Assembly: GCA_017421915.1 (NCBI GenBank)
Contig: JAFOHG010000107.1
Span: 1-32,791 of the forward strand
DNA: 32,791 nt
Origin: Cellulosilyticum sp.
GTDB taxonomy: Bacteria > Bacillota > Clostridia > Lachnospirales > Cellulosilyticaceae
Direction: 5' to 3'
The notes beneath the pieces were generated by a model that had not been told where the DNA came from, made no database searches, and saw nothing but the letters and a program-made list of their open reading frames with translations. Shown in pieces: positions 22,614 to 29,701 of the stretch (positions within the stretch are counted from its first letter, which is position 1; the number at the start of each line of letters is the position of its first letter). Made by a program: the position numbers and the translations under genes.

Positions 22614-23417
22614 TTATCCTAGTTCCTCTGGCATGATTCTACTCAAACGATATATGGTATCAAGGGTTTCATCAAACGGTATCATTTGTTTTAAGCCACA
22701 TAAAGTCATCTCTGCACTAATAAGTGCATTTGAAACGCCCATTACATTTCGTTTTTGACAAGGTGTTTCCTCTACGCCTGCCACTGGATTGCAACCTAAC
22801 CCTAACATATTCGTAATGGCTGTTGCTGCTGCATCAAGAGAAACTTCTGGTGAAGCGCCCATCATCTCGCAAACAGCTGCTGCCGCCATAGCAGATGCTA
22901 TTCCCACTTCCATTTGATAGCCACTTTCTGCACCTAAAAGACTTGTGTTACAGGTCATTAAATATCCAATTGCACCTGCATTAAACAATGCTTTTACCAT
23001 TTGTTCATCTGTCAATTCAAAATGCTCTTGCATTGCTAGAAATACCCCTGGTATAACACCAGATGAACCTGCTGTAGGTGCAGCTACAATTAGTCCCATA
23101 GCGCAATTGACTTCTAACACCCCTACTGCATAGCTCATTGCTTTACTCATCATTTCTCCGCATACAGAATGCTTGCCTGCATTTAAAAAGAGGCGTTTAC
23201 TTTCACCTCCGCCAAGTCCATCCATAGAAACAAGATTTTCTCTTAGCGCACGCTCTGCCGCACGCTTCATAATATCATAAGCATGTGCCATACGTTCCAT
23301 AATTTCTTCTCTACTACATTTAAAAAGTTGCATTTCTCTTTGTATCATAACTTCTGAAATAGAGCAATTATTTTTATGACAAAGCTCTAATAATTCTTTA
23401 CTATCTATAAAGTTCAT
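22614..23417 (-). CDS. sdaAA: L-serine dehydratase, iron-sulfur-dependent, alpha subunit
   Basis: The catalytic subunit that deaminates L-serine to pyruvate and ammonia with an oxygen-sensitive 4Fe-4S cluster. Start chosen at the ATG at 23417 (MNFIDSKELLELC) after GAGGACGGGG; an in-frame ATG at 23450 would overlap the end of sdaAB. The 267-residue product has the family motifs AAPTAGSSGVIPG, the cysteine at LMTCNTSLLGAESGYQMEVG and LGCNPVAGVEETPCQKRN, whose cysteines bind the cluster. Length is slightly below the usual 290 residues. With sdaAB it forms a two-gene operon, as in Bacilli and Clostridia. Confidence 0.95.
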   Translation of the reverse strand: MNFIDSKELLELCHKNNCSISEVMIQREMQLFKCSREEIMERMAHAYDIMKRAAERALRENLVSMDGLGGGESKRLFLNAGKHSVCGEMMSKAMSYAVGVLEVNCAMGLIVAAPTAGSSGVIPGVFLAMQEHFELTDEQMVKALFNAGAIGYLMTCNTSLLGAESGYQMEVGIASAMAAAAVCEMMGASPEVSLDAAATAITNMLGLGCNPVAGVEETPCQKRNVMGVSNALISAEMTLCGLKQMIPFDETLDTIYRLSRIMPEELG

Positions 23418-23430
23418 ATCCCCGTCCTCA

Positions 23431-24096
23431 TTAATGAATAATTCTAGCATATTGTACAGCTATATGATTGGAAATAGCATCTAATACTTGACTACAAATT
23501 GCCTCATCAACTTCTACAATAGTTGATGCCATTTTCCCGTTATGTTCACGATAAACACGCATATAAGCAATATTGATTTTCCAGTTGTTTAAACAATTTG
23601 TAATATGTGCTACAAGCCCTGGTTGATCTTGATGCCTTACTAGTAAAGTATGATATTCTCCATTAAAGAATACTTCCATTCCATTAACTTTATCAATGTT
23701 AATAGCACCTGCCCCTATAGAAGAACCTGTAATACTAATTGTATTTCCTTCTGTATCCTGCATGATAATATCTACTGTATTAGGATGTTTAATATGCGCA
23801 CTATCACTTGTCCTAAACTCATAATTTAACCCTTTTTCCCTAGCACAGATAAATGCATCTTTAATTCGCTCATCCTCTTGATTCATTCCTAATAATCCTG
23901 CTACAAGTGCACGATCTGTTCCATGATTTTTATATGTTTTAGCAAATGAACCATACAATATAAAAGTCACCTTGTCTAGCTTCTTTGGTGCTAACTGATA
24001 AGCTACTTTTGCTATTTTTAAAGCACCTGTTGTATGAGCGCTAGATGGCCCTATCATATTGGGCCCAATAATATCAAATACACTAAGTTCTTTCAT
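23431..24096 (-). CDS. sdaAB: L-serine dehydratase, iron-sulfur-dependent, beta subunit
   Basis: A 221-residue partner of SdaAA. The N-terminal domain has the motif DIIGPNMIGPSSAHTTGALKIA, and the allosteric substrate-binding-like region follows. The C-terminal ACT domain starts around residue 147 (LVRHQDQPGLVAHITNCLNNWKINIAYMRVYRE). ACT domains commonly bind amino acids, so serine is the likely effector, as studied for related enzymes. The signature reads SSAHTTG where SSSHTAG is commonest. The gap to sdaAA is 13 bases. The start at 24096 has AGAGGAC upstream. Both subunits suggest serine is used for energy or pyruvate supply. Confidence 0.95.
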   Translation of the reverse strand: MKELSVFDIIGPNMIGPSSAHTTGALKIAKVAYQLAPKKLDKVTFILYGSFAKTYKNHGTDRALVAGLLGMNQEDERIKDAFICAREKGLNYEFRTSDSAHIKHPNTVDIIMQDTEGNTISITGSSIGAGAINIDKVNGMEVFFNGEYHTLLVRHQDQPGLVAHITNCLNNWKINIAYMRVYREHNGKMASTIVEVDEAICSQVLDAISNHIAVQYARIIH

Positions 24097-24166
24097 AGTT
24101 GTCCTCTTTTATTAAAATGAATAATTTTAGTATATCCATTATAACTTAAATTACCATATTAGGTCA

Positions 24167-24197
24167 AAAAAAGAAGGCCCCAAAGGCCCTCTTTTTT
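24167..24197 (-). terminator. Terminator after agrD
   Basis: AAAAAAGA-A-GGCC pairs with GGCC-C-TCTTTTTT, with one A/C mismatch and a 5-base loop. On the minus strand the stem is followed by TTTTTTTGACC. It closes the agrCBD unit and separates it from sdaAB. Confidence 0.85.
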
Positions 24198-24206
24198 AAG
24201 TCCATA

Positions 24207-24341
24207 CTATTTAGTTTTTTTAGCTTTTAAGCAAGCTGGCATTTCTGGTTCATAGTATAAATATATTGATTTTGAACCACATGCTTCTTTGACTGCTTTT
24301 TCTGCACTTTTAGCTACTGCTTTTAAAATTGTTTTTTTCAT
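24207..24341 (-). CDS. agrD: AgrD-like autoinducer peptide precursor
   Basis: A 44-residue peptide directly downstream of agrB, with a 4-base ATGA overlap (24338-24341) and an AAGGGG site inside agrB. The N-terminus is a Lys/Ala-rich amphipathic helix (MKKTILKAVAKSAEKAVKEA). The middle holds CGSKSIYLYY (residues 21-30), and EPEMP plus CLKAKKTK forms the charged C-terminal recognition tail seen in AgrD proteins. In well-studied AgrDs a Cys stands five residues before the cleavage site that precedes the x-E/Q-P-x-x-P motif. Here that position is Ser25 and the only upstream Cys is Cys21. The signal could therefore be a lactone or a larger thiolactone. Cleavage and ring size are inferred, not shown. 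Confidence 0.88.
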   Translation of the reverse strand: MKKTILKAVAKSAEKAVKEACGSKSIYLYYEPEMPACLKAKKTK

Positions 24342-24919
24342 TTTCTTTTCCCCTTTTCATATTCTATAATCCACACAGCTAAAGCTGTATATACTTGGGT
24401 ACAAACAATAATCGTTCCTATATTCACATATTTCCCACTAGCTAACAAAAAACAACTTATCAAACTATAAAGTACCGCTAGTAAACGTGTGCGTTTACTT
24501 CTATAAGCCATCTCTTCATCTGTCTTTGGATTCTTTATACTATTTAAACTCCCCACTTTAAATAGATAAAGCATTGCTACCAGACTAATCACTATGAGGC
24601 TATAGCTCAGCTGATATTGATTTTGAATCCAAATCATACCTACTGTAGCAATAAAGCAACTACAAGATAATAAAAAACACTTTTCATAGGCATTTGCATG
24701 GTAGCCACCTGCGTAATGTCTTAAACCGGCTAAAGCCATTAAAAAAACAATAGCTTCTATCCCTTTATTTAAAACAAAACCTATAATGACAATAAAAACT
24801 GTAATAAACATTGAAGATAAGACTAATTGTAATCCATATGAATAGACTTCTTGGTCTTCCTGTTCAATAATTTGATTTTTTATAAGCTGACTTGTTAAAT
24901 ATTGTGCTATAGTAAACAC
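24338..24919 (-). CDS. agrB: AgrB family peptidase/transporter for the autoinducer peptide
   Basis: An integral membrane cysteine endopeptidase of 193 residues that cleaves and helps cyclise the AgrD precursor. The active-site region is GLRHYAGGYHANAYEKC, with His74 and Cys81 seven residues apart as in Staphylococcus AgrB. Several hydrophobic segments (30-60, 81-105, 107-125, 145-185) match the polytopic topology. The start is a GTG at 24919 after GGGGGAAG. It overlaps agrD and follows agrC by 62 bases. Confidence 0.93.
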   Translation of the reverse strand: MFTIAQYLTSQLIKNQIIEQEDQEVYSYGLQLVLSSMFITVFIVIIGFVLNKGIEAIVFLMALAGLRHYAGGYHANAYEKCFLLSCSCFIATVGMIWIQNQYQLSYSLIVISLVAMLYLFKVGSLNSIKNPKTDEEMAYRSKRTRLLAVLYSLISCFLLASGKYVNIGTIIVCTQVYTALAVWIIEYEKGKRK

Positions 24920-24966
24920 GTCTTCCCCCTTTTAGACATTTTGTTTGTACAAATTTATATTAACTC

Positions 24967-24982
24967 ATATTCAAATGAATAT
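24967..24982. other. Small palindrome between agrC and agrB
   Basis: ATATTCA-AA-TGAATAT, a perfect 7-base inverted repeat with a 2-base centre, next to the agrC stop. It has no U-run and may be an RNA processing point or a binding site. Confidence 0.35.
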
Positions 24983-26307
24983 TAGAGTGGGAACATAATC
25001 TTTAATGTAAAGATGCTACCATCACAACTCCACTGAAGTTTTCCCTTATAACGCTCCGTGGACACTTGCATGCTACGCATACCAATACCGTGCCTTTCTT
25101 TGTCTTTTTTTGTTGTCTTCAGCTCACCCTTATATAAAGTATTACTCTTTACAGAATTTATTACCTTAATCCATACTTGATGTCCTTGTTCTATAATTTC
25201 TAGTCTAATTTTACGCTGCTGTATATCCTCAACTTGACAAGCTGCTTCTATGGCATTATCTAAACTATTACTCAAAATAGCACATAAATCCACATCTTCT
25301 ATTTTTAATTGAACAGGTAAGGTACCTTCTACCTCCATTTTGATGCTATCCTTTTTAGCTCGAAACATCTTTTGATTCACTATAGCATCTGCAATGTCAT
25401 TTCCAATATGTACACTAACTGTTTGTGGTTGACTACTTTGTGTTAATTTTTGAATATAATCTCTAGCTTTATCTACATTATCCAGCTGCAATAGCATATC
25501 AATACAACTAATATGATTATTAAAATCATGCCTTATGCGATGCCACTCATCTTCTAAAACCTTATTTTCTTCTGCTGACTTAACTAGTAGCTCATTTTGA
25601 CATTGAATGAGTAAATACTCCCCTTCTTTTCGAGCACTCTCATTTAATCGCTTAATTGCCCAATAAACAATCATATCCGTAGAAAATATCGTAATAGATA
25701 GTGTACAGACTAAAATATCTATTTTAGGATCAGTCGTCCACTCTATACTAAAATGTACCAACGATTCTAAACTATATAAACTAATGAAAGTTATAATAAT
25801 CGTCACCACTAATATATATATATTTTGCTTTGTAAACGGAATCTTTTGTGTTTCTTTTTCTTTAGCAGAAAGGATTAAAAAAATACTAAAACTACATAAT
25901 TTACTCACCAATGCTACATTATACCTTAAGGCATGAAAACGTTGTAAATAAGTAAACGTTGCCTCTGAATAAATGCTACAGTATAGCTCACTTACTGTAA
26001 AATCACATATGGTACAAATAACTACATAGATAGCTGTATAAAAAATATATTTCCACTTTTCCATTTTAAACTGTAAAACCATATATAAAGCTACAAAAAA
26101 CATGGAATAACCTATTCCACCATAAGTAGACATTGAAAACATATTCTTTATAAAGATCATAATCATTAATCCAATTAAAATAGAGGCTCGTACCATACTA
26201 TTTTTAATACGCAGTGTACTACAAGATCGTACCAAAAAAATATATAAGATTAAACTTTCAATAATACATAATAAAAACTCCATAAGATGATAGGCTATAT
26301 CTAACAT
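24982..26307 (-). CDS. agrC: AgrC-like GHKL sensor histidine kinase
   Basis: A 441-residue membrane sensor. The N-terminal 220 residues contain about six to seven hydrophobic segments, as in AgrC receptors. The dimerisation/phospho-acceptor block is EWHRIRHDFNNHISCIDML (the His of RHDFNNH at about residue 260). The ATP lid domain shows LSNSLDNAIEA (N box) and GIGMRS (G box) of the GHKL fold, the HPK10 class used by peptide quorum sensing. The ATG at 26307 follows GAGGTGG; an in-frame ATG at 26322 would place that site inside the gene. It is the first gene of the unit, followed by agrB and agrD. No LytTR response regulator lies beside it. Confidence 0.9.
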   Translation of the reverse strand: MLDIAYHLMEFLLCIIESLILYIFLVRSCSTLRIKNSMVRASILIGLMIMIFIKNMFSMSTYGGIGYSMFFVALYMVLQFKMEKWKYIFYTAIYVVICTICDFTVSELYCSIYSEATFTYLQRFHALRYNVALVSKLCSFSIFLILSAKEKETQKIPFTKQNIYILVVTIIITFISLYSLESLVHFSIEWTTDPKIDILVCTLSITIFSTDMIVYWAIKRLNESARKEGEYLLIQCQNELLVKSAEENKVLEDEWHRIRHDFNNHISCIDMLLQLDNVDKARDYIQKLTQSSQPQTVSVHIGNDIADAIVNQKMFRAKKDSIKMEVEGTLPVQLKIEDVDLCAILSNSLDNAIEAACQVEDIQQRKIRLEIIEQGHQVWIKVINSVKSNTLYKGELKTTKKDKERHGIGMRSMQVSTERYKGKLQWSCDGSIFTLKIMFPL

Positions 26308-26353
26308 CAGGCACCACCTCACTCTTCTTTATCTCTACTGTACTGATGTGCCT
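26305..26353 (-). promoter_or_regulatory. Alternative hairpins over the agrC start region
   Basis: Near the agrC start, AGGCAC (26309-26314) can pair with GTGCCT (26348-26353), and CATCAG (26305-26310) can pair with CTGATG (26343-26348). These are mutually exclusive 6-base stems. Both enclose or abut the ribosome-binding site and start codon, suggesting translational control. The stems are short. Confidence 0.3.
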
Positions 26354-26401
26354 CTTTTTTATGCTACTTCAAAATTACATATTATGTCTTTATCTGTTTT
26401 T

Positions 26402-26430
26402 ATTATACATAATTTACTGAATAATTGCAA
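26402..26430 (-). promoter_or_regulatory. Sigma-A-type promoter of agrCBD
   Basis: On the minus strand: TTGCAA (26425-26430), 17-base spacer, TATAAT (26402-26407). A start near 26395 gives a leader of about 88 nt before agrC. The remaining AT-rich part of the 26323-26568 spacer shows no gene or other clear feature. Confidence 0.7.
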
Positions 26431-26568
26431 TATTAAATTTAATTTTATTATTTATTTGTTTTCTAATGTTTTATTGATACATTTCGTCTTATTTATATAT
26501 TTTTCCTATTGAATTTCTTTCTAAAAATATATCGATGTCTACTTTTCGAAATAACCTATGGGTAAATA

Positions 26569-26597
26569 TTGACAAACGTCAGTCTTCATGCTATTAT
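26569..26597 (+). promoter_or_regulatory. Promoter of tRNA-Thr
   Basis: TTGACA (26569-26574), 17-base spacer, TATTAT (26592-26597). A TATAAT at 26595-26600 overlaps but would need a 20-base spacer. The tRNA begins at 26621. Confidence 0.75.
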
Positions 26598-26620
26598 AAT
26601 GGAGTAATCACTCAACATAA

Positions 26621-26693
26621 GCTGTTATGGCTCAGTCGGTAGAGCGTCGCCTTGGTAAGGCGGAGGCCACGGGTTCGATTCCCGTTAACAGCT
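26621..26693 (+). tRNA. tRNA-Thr (anticodon GGU)
   Basis: A complete cloverleaf of 73 bases. The acceptor GCTGTTA pairs with TAACAGC (discriminator T). The D stem is GCTC/GAGC. The anticodon stem TCGCC/GGCGG flanks the loop TTGGTAA with anticodon GGT, reading ACC and ACU. The T stem is ACGGG/CCCGT with a TTCGATT loop. CCA is not encoded. It has its own promoter and terminator and is not in an array. Confidence 0.97.
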
Positions 26694-26703
26694 TTATAAG
26701 AAC

Positions 26704-26731
26704 CCCCTTGATTCTCTTATGTTTCAAGGGG
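26704..26731 (+). terminator. Terminator of tRNA-Thr
   Basis: CCCCTTGA/TCAAGGGG with a 12-base loop, followed by TTTTATTTT, beginning 11 bases past the tRNA. Confidence 0.88.
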
Positions 26732-26778
26732 TTTTATTTTATGCAAATTCACCTTTTATATGGCCATTTACTATTCAC

Positions 26779-26827
26779 AAAAAAATAGCGCATTTACTAT
26801 AAACCCTAGTAAATGCGCTATTTTTTT
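26779..26827 (-). terminator. Terminator of the stalk-domain gene
   Basis: A perfect 21-base-pair stem (26779-26799 with 26807-26827) around a 7-base loop, with A7/T7 at the base, 15 bases past the stop at 26842. It could act on either strand. Confidence 0.9.
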
Positions 26828-26841
26828 CCTATATTACTTAA

Positions 26842-27969
26842 TTAAGATATACTATAAAGATAAATCTCATTATCTTCATAGTCATAATAACCAATGGTAT
26901 TACCTGTTGAATAATTAATAAGTGTACCATCCACTTCATAATCTGTTGCAGTATTTAATCTTCTAGCAATATCTTTTAAATAGCTTCTTAGGGTTGTATC
27001 ATTGTTAGTTCCCTTATTACTATTCCAAGCAGATTTCATGTCATCTGTAATATCAAGATATAAATTAAAGTTTACATACTCACGACTATTGCTAAGAGAT
27101 ACGCTGCTCTTTCTTACATTAATGTTACCACTATAGCCCTTAATTTGGACACTTGTTGTATCATCTACAATATCTTCTAAGTCTTCTTCATCATCATAGT
27201 CATAGTCGTAATCATAGTTATAATCTGAATAACTTAAGTAATCGCTCTTTGAATAGTTAAATCTATATAAATCACGACTTGAATTTGTATATTCAATAGC
27301 ACCCGAAATTACAATATCATCATGACGGTCTCTAATATATTTACATACATCCTCAATAAAGTTTTTCACACGTGAGCGACTTAATTGATTAAACTTACGA
27401 TAATCAGATGAACTGTCTATTGTTATAGTTACTTTTAATTTATTTGAACTTAATGAAAGTGAAAAATCGAAGTCAATATCATCAAAGTAATCACTATATT
27501 CATTATTTAATGATCTTCTTGTATCTGATACCTCGCTACTACTTATATTGGTTCCTGAAGTTGTATCATATTTAGTTGAAGTACTTGTACTTGTTGTGCT
27601 TGAAACAACACCTTCATTTTTTAATTTTTCTAGTTCTTTTCTTAGTGTTGCAATTTCATAGTTTTTGGCTTGTAATTCTGCCTGTGCACTTAAAACTGGA
27701 GTAGTGGTTCCATTAATCATAACGGTTTGAGATGCTTGATTCCAATCTATATTTAAACCAAGCATATTCCCAAATGCCTTTACTGGTAAATAGGTTGTCC
27801 CATCAATAATAACTGTCTGCGCTGCCGTATTTTGATACGCTCCATTATAATATAGATTAACGCCCCCATACTGTACTTTTTTAGTTCTATAATAGCCTGC
27901 TGCTTGCATTGGAACATAGCACATTGCTAGACATAGACCAATAGCAACTAAATTTTTTCCCTTTCTCAT
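26842..27969 (-). CDS. Secreted stalk-domain protein with a duplicated unknown domain
   Basis: 375 residues with a signal peptide (about 1-24). A copper-amine-oxidase N-terminal-like stalk domain follows (about 30-92), recognised from VNLYYNGAYQNTAAQTVIIDGTTYLPVKAFGNMLGLNIDW. A short coiled coil (about 95-120) and an S/T-rich linker (about 121-150) come next. Two weakly similar blocks of about 75-80 residues each follow (about 168-245 and 296-372). Both pair a beta hairpin (KLKVTITID, and YVNFNLYLDI) with a helix (FIEDVCKYIRDRHDD, and SYLKDIARRLNTATD) and a closing strand (ISGAIEYTNSS, and VDGTLINYSTG). They are separated by an Asp/Tyr-rich stretch (about 247-272). An AAGGAGGAG site precedes the start. 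The function is unknown; a cell-surface or envelope role is likely. Confidence 0.85.
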   Translation of the reverse strand: MRKGKNLVAIGLCLAMCYVPMQAAGYYRTKKVQYGGVNLYYNGAYQNTAAQTVIIDGTTYLPVKAFGNMLGLNIDWNQASQTVMINGTTTPVLSAQAELQAKNYEIATLRKELEKLKNEGVVSSTTSTSTSTKYDTTSGTNISSSEVSDTRRSLNNEYSDYFDDIDFDFSLSLSSNKLKVTITIDSSSDYRKFNQLSRSRVKNFIEDVCKYIRDRHDDIVISGAIEYTNSSRDLYRFNYSKSDYLSYSDYNYDYDYDYDDEEDLEDIVDDTTSVQIKGYSGNINVRKSSVSLSNSREYVNFNLYLDITDDMKSAWNSNKGTNNDTTLRSYLKDIARRLNTATDYEVDGTLINYSTGNTIGYYDYEDNEIYLYSIS

Positions 27970-28149
27970 TTGACTCCTCCTTAATATTAAATGGAATATC
28001 TACTAATAGCACTCCTCTATTAATCCTTATCTTATATTTCGGCACATTATTCCAATTCATTAACTTCTTTTAATCTTATTTTCTATCTGTTATTAAAAAG
28101 TTAATCTATAAAACCAACGTTTAATAGGGTAAGGGGTACGCCTAACACC

Positions 28150-28178
28150 TTGTTTTTAAATTGATTATTTCTTATAGT
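28150..28178 (+). promoter_or_regulatory. Candidate promoter of the 50-residue protein gene
   Basis: TTGTTT (28150-28155), 17-base spacer, TATAGT (28173-28178), 48 bases before the ATG at 28226. Confidence 0.55.
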
Positions 28179-28225
28179 TATAGATGTAAACATGTTTGCA
28201 ATCATATCAAAAAGGAGCGAACATT

Positions 28226-28378
28226 ATGTTATTTAATTTCTGTAATCAATCTGGTCAAGTTATCTGTACTATTGAAGCACACGATAAAATAAAAGCCAAA
28301 GGCATTTATAAAAAAATGCATAAAGAGGGAGAAGTAAAAGTACCTCCTACACAAGTTATCATTTCTAAACACGAATAA
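28226..28378 (+). CDS. Small hypothetical protein (50 residues)
   Basis: Not recognised. The ATG at 28226 has a well-placed AAGGAG (28212-28217), a candidate sigma-A promoter and its own terminator just after the stop, so this short gene looks real. The product is basic in its second half (KIKAKGIYKKMHKEGEVKV) and contains two cysteines, in NFCNQSGQVICTIE. A beta-strand/loop beginning and a helix are likely. There is no signal peptide or membrane segment. It lies between the stalk-domain gene and the sirtuin gene on opposite strands. An earlier in-frame ATG at 28196 lacks a ribosome-binding site. Confidence 0.75.
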   Translation: MLFNFCNQSGQVICTIEAHDKIKAKGIYKKMHKEGEVKVPPTQVIISKHE

Positions 28379-28381
28379 ATT

Positions 28382-28421
28382 AAGTAAGGGCTAGAAAATC
28401 ACTTCTTCCTAGTCCTTACTT
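28382..28421. terminator. Terminator between the small protein and the sirtuin gene
   Basis: AAGTAAGGGCTAG (28382-28394) pairs with CTAGTCCTTACTT (28409-28421), with one G-T pair and a 14-base loop, then TTTT. Convergent genes share it. Confidence 0.85.
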
Positions 28422-28436
28422 TTTGCTTAGTCTTTA

Positions 28437-29192
28437 CTATTTTTTATTCAAATTATCCTGCTCTAATTGAGTCATTACTTCTTTCATTACCCAGGCAATA
28501 TCCTCATTAATCACTAAGTTGGCTCGTTGGTCAGCTGATGTAGTACTTTTATTAATTAATATCAGTTGCTTACCTTTAAAATAATCAATTAATCCTGCTG
28601 CTGGATAAACCACAAGTGAAGTACCACCAATAATTAAAGTATCTGCCTGTGCAATAGCATGGATAGCTCCTGAAATAACTTGATCATCTAATCCTTCTTC
28701 ATAAAGAACCACATCTGGTTTAACCGTTCCTCCACACTTTTCACACTTAGGCACGTCATCTGCTTCCATCACATAATCCGCATCATAAAAGGCATGACAT
28801 TTCATACAATAATTCCTTAAGACCGAACCATGAAGCTCATAGACCTTCTTACTTCCTGCTGCTTGATGAAGCCCATCAATATTTTGTGTTACTACTGCCT
28901 TTAGCTTGCCCATTTCTTCAAGTTTTGCAAGCGCAATATGACAATCATTAGGCTTTGCATTTGGATAAATTAAATGTTTCTTATAGAAGTCATAAAATTC
29001 TTCTGGATATTTCATAAAAAATGTATGAGAAACTGCCTGCTCTGGCGTAAAATTACGATTTAATTTCTTACTATAAAGTCCATTAGAGCTACGAAAATCA
29101 GGTATTCCACTTTCACAACTACATCCTGCACCACCGAAGAACACGATATTATGACTCTCTTGTATAATCTTCTTTAGCTTTTCAATAACCAT
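28437..29192 (-). CDS. NAD-dependent protein deacetylase, Sir2 family
   Basis: A sirtuin of 251 residues from the ATG at 29192, chosen because GGGGAG lies about 10 bases before it; an in-frame ATG at 29210 would add six residues. The NAD-binding motif GAGCSCESGIPDFRS is at about 21-35, TQNIDGLH at about 102-109, and the catalytic His is in YELHGS (His121). The zinc site is formed by Cys129, Cys132, Cys150 and Cys153 in NYCMKC and KCEKCGG. The C-terminal GGTSLVVYPAAGLIDYF is typical. It removes acetyl or other acyl groups from lysines with NAD+. The 3' end lies near the shared terminator. Confidence 0.95.
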   Translation of the reverse strand: MVIEKLKKIIQESHNIVFFGGAGCSCESGIPDFRSSNGLYSKKLNRNFTPEQAVSHTFFMKYPEEFYDFYKKHLIYPNAKPNDCHIALAKLEEMGKLKAVVTQNIDGLHQAAGSKKVYELHGSVLRNYCMKCHAFYDADYVMEADDVPKCEKCGGTVKPDVVLYEEGLDDQVISGAIHAIAQADTLIIGGTSLVVYPAAGLIDYFKGKQLILINKSTTSADQRANLVINEDIAWVMKEVMTQLEQDNLNKK

Positions 29193-29260
29193 CCGTATCA
29201 CACTCCCCATTCACTACTTATTTTTTATAGTATCTCCTCATTAATCTATTTTCTTCCCCT

Positions 29261-29566
29261 TTATCCTTTAGTTCTTTGTTCCTTTTCTTCCTTTGTGACT
29301 ATTTGACGTAATCTTCGCATGCCACTGCTTTTCTTCTTATTAAATAAATAGATATCAAAATATGTACAAATATCAAAAGTTAGTTCTGGTAGTTCATTAC
29401 AAATGTATACTAAATCAAGAGAACTTTTGATTAATCCTTTTTCTACCGCATTTAAAACCATTTTCCCAGTATTCGTCTGCTCTGTATATTCTAATTTTCC
29501 ATATATCTTTTCAAACTCAATGACTTTCTTCATATCGCTTACAAATTTTTCTACATTATCACTCAT
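29261..29566 (-). CDS. Hypothetical protein (101 residues)
   Basis: Not recognised. It starts at the ATG at 29566 with AGGGGGC upstream. The protein is mixed-charge and helical in appearance. The N-terminal VEKFVSDMKKVIEFEKIYGKLEY is followed by an LVYICNELPELTFDICTYFDIYLF segment with two cysteines, and a very basic tail (KKKSSGMRRLRQIVTKEEKEQRTKG). No signal peptide or clear membrane helix is present. It is upstream of the sirtuin gene and downstream of the DbpA-like helicase gene on the same strand. A terminator lies upstream of it (29639-29671). The basic tail could indicate nucleic-acid or membrane contact, but that is a guess. Confidence 0.75.
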   Translation of the reverse strand: MSDNVEKFVSDMKKVIEFEKIYGKLEYTEQTNTGKMVLNAVEKGLIKSSLDLVYICNELPELTFDICTYFDIYLFNKKKSSGMRRLRQIVTKEEKEQRTKG

Positions 29567-29633
29567 TATTAGCCCCCTAGTTGCCTTTTTTTCTCTATAT
29601 AATTATACTCACTTCTATACTTTTTTACAAATC

Positions 29634-29671
29634 AAAAAAGAAGCCTATTTATTTTATTTAAATAAGCTTCT
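29634..29671 (-). terminator. Terminator of the DbpA-like helicase gene
   Basis: AGAAGC/GCTTCT with an inner ATTTA/TAAAT and a 2-base mismatch. The minus transcript continues into TTTTTT from the A-run at 29634-29639. It lies 31-63 bases past the helicase stop at 29702. Confidence 0.8.
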
Positions 29672-29701
29672 CTCCTATTCACACGCCCTATTAAGGCTTC
29701 T

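Noticed and set aside
24967-24982. Palindrome between agrC and agrB as a terminator
   Set aside because: No U-run, only 7 pairs, and located within a probable operon, so it is kept only as a minor structure.
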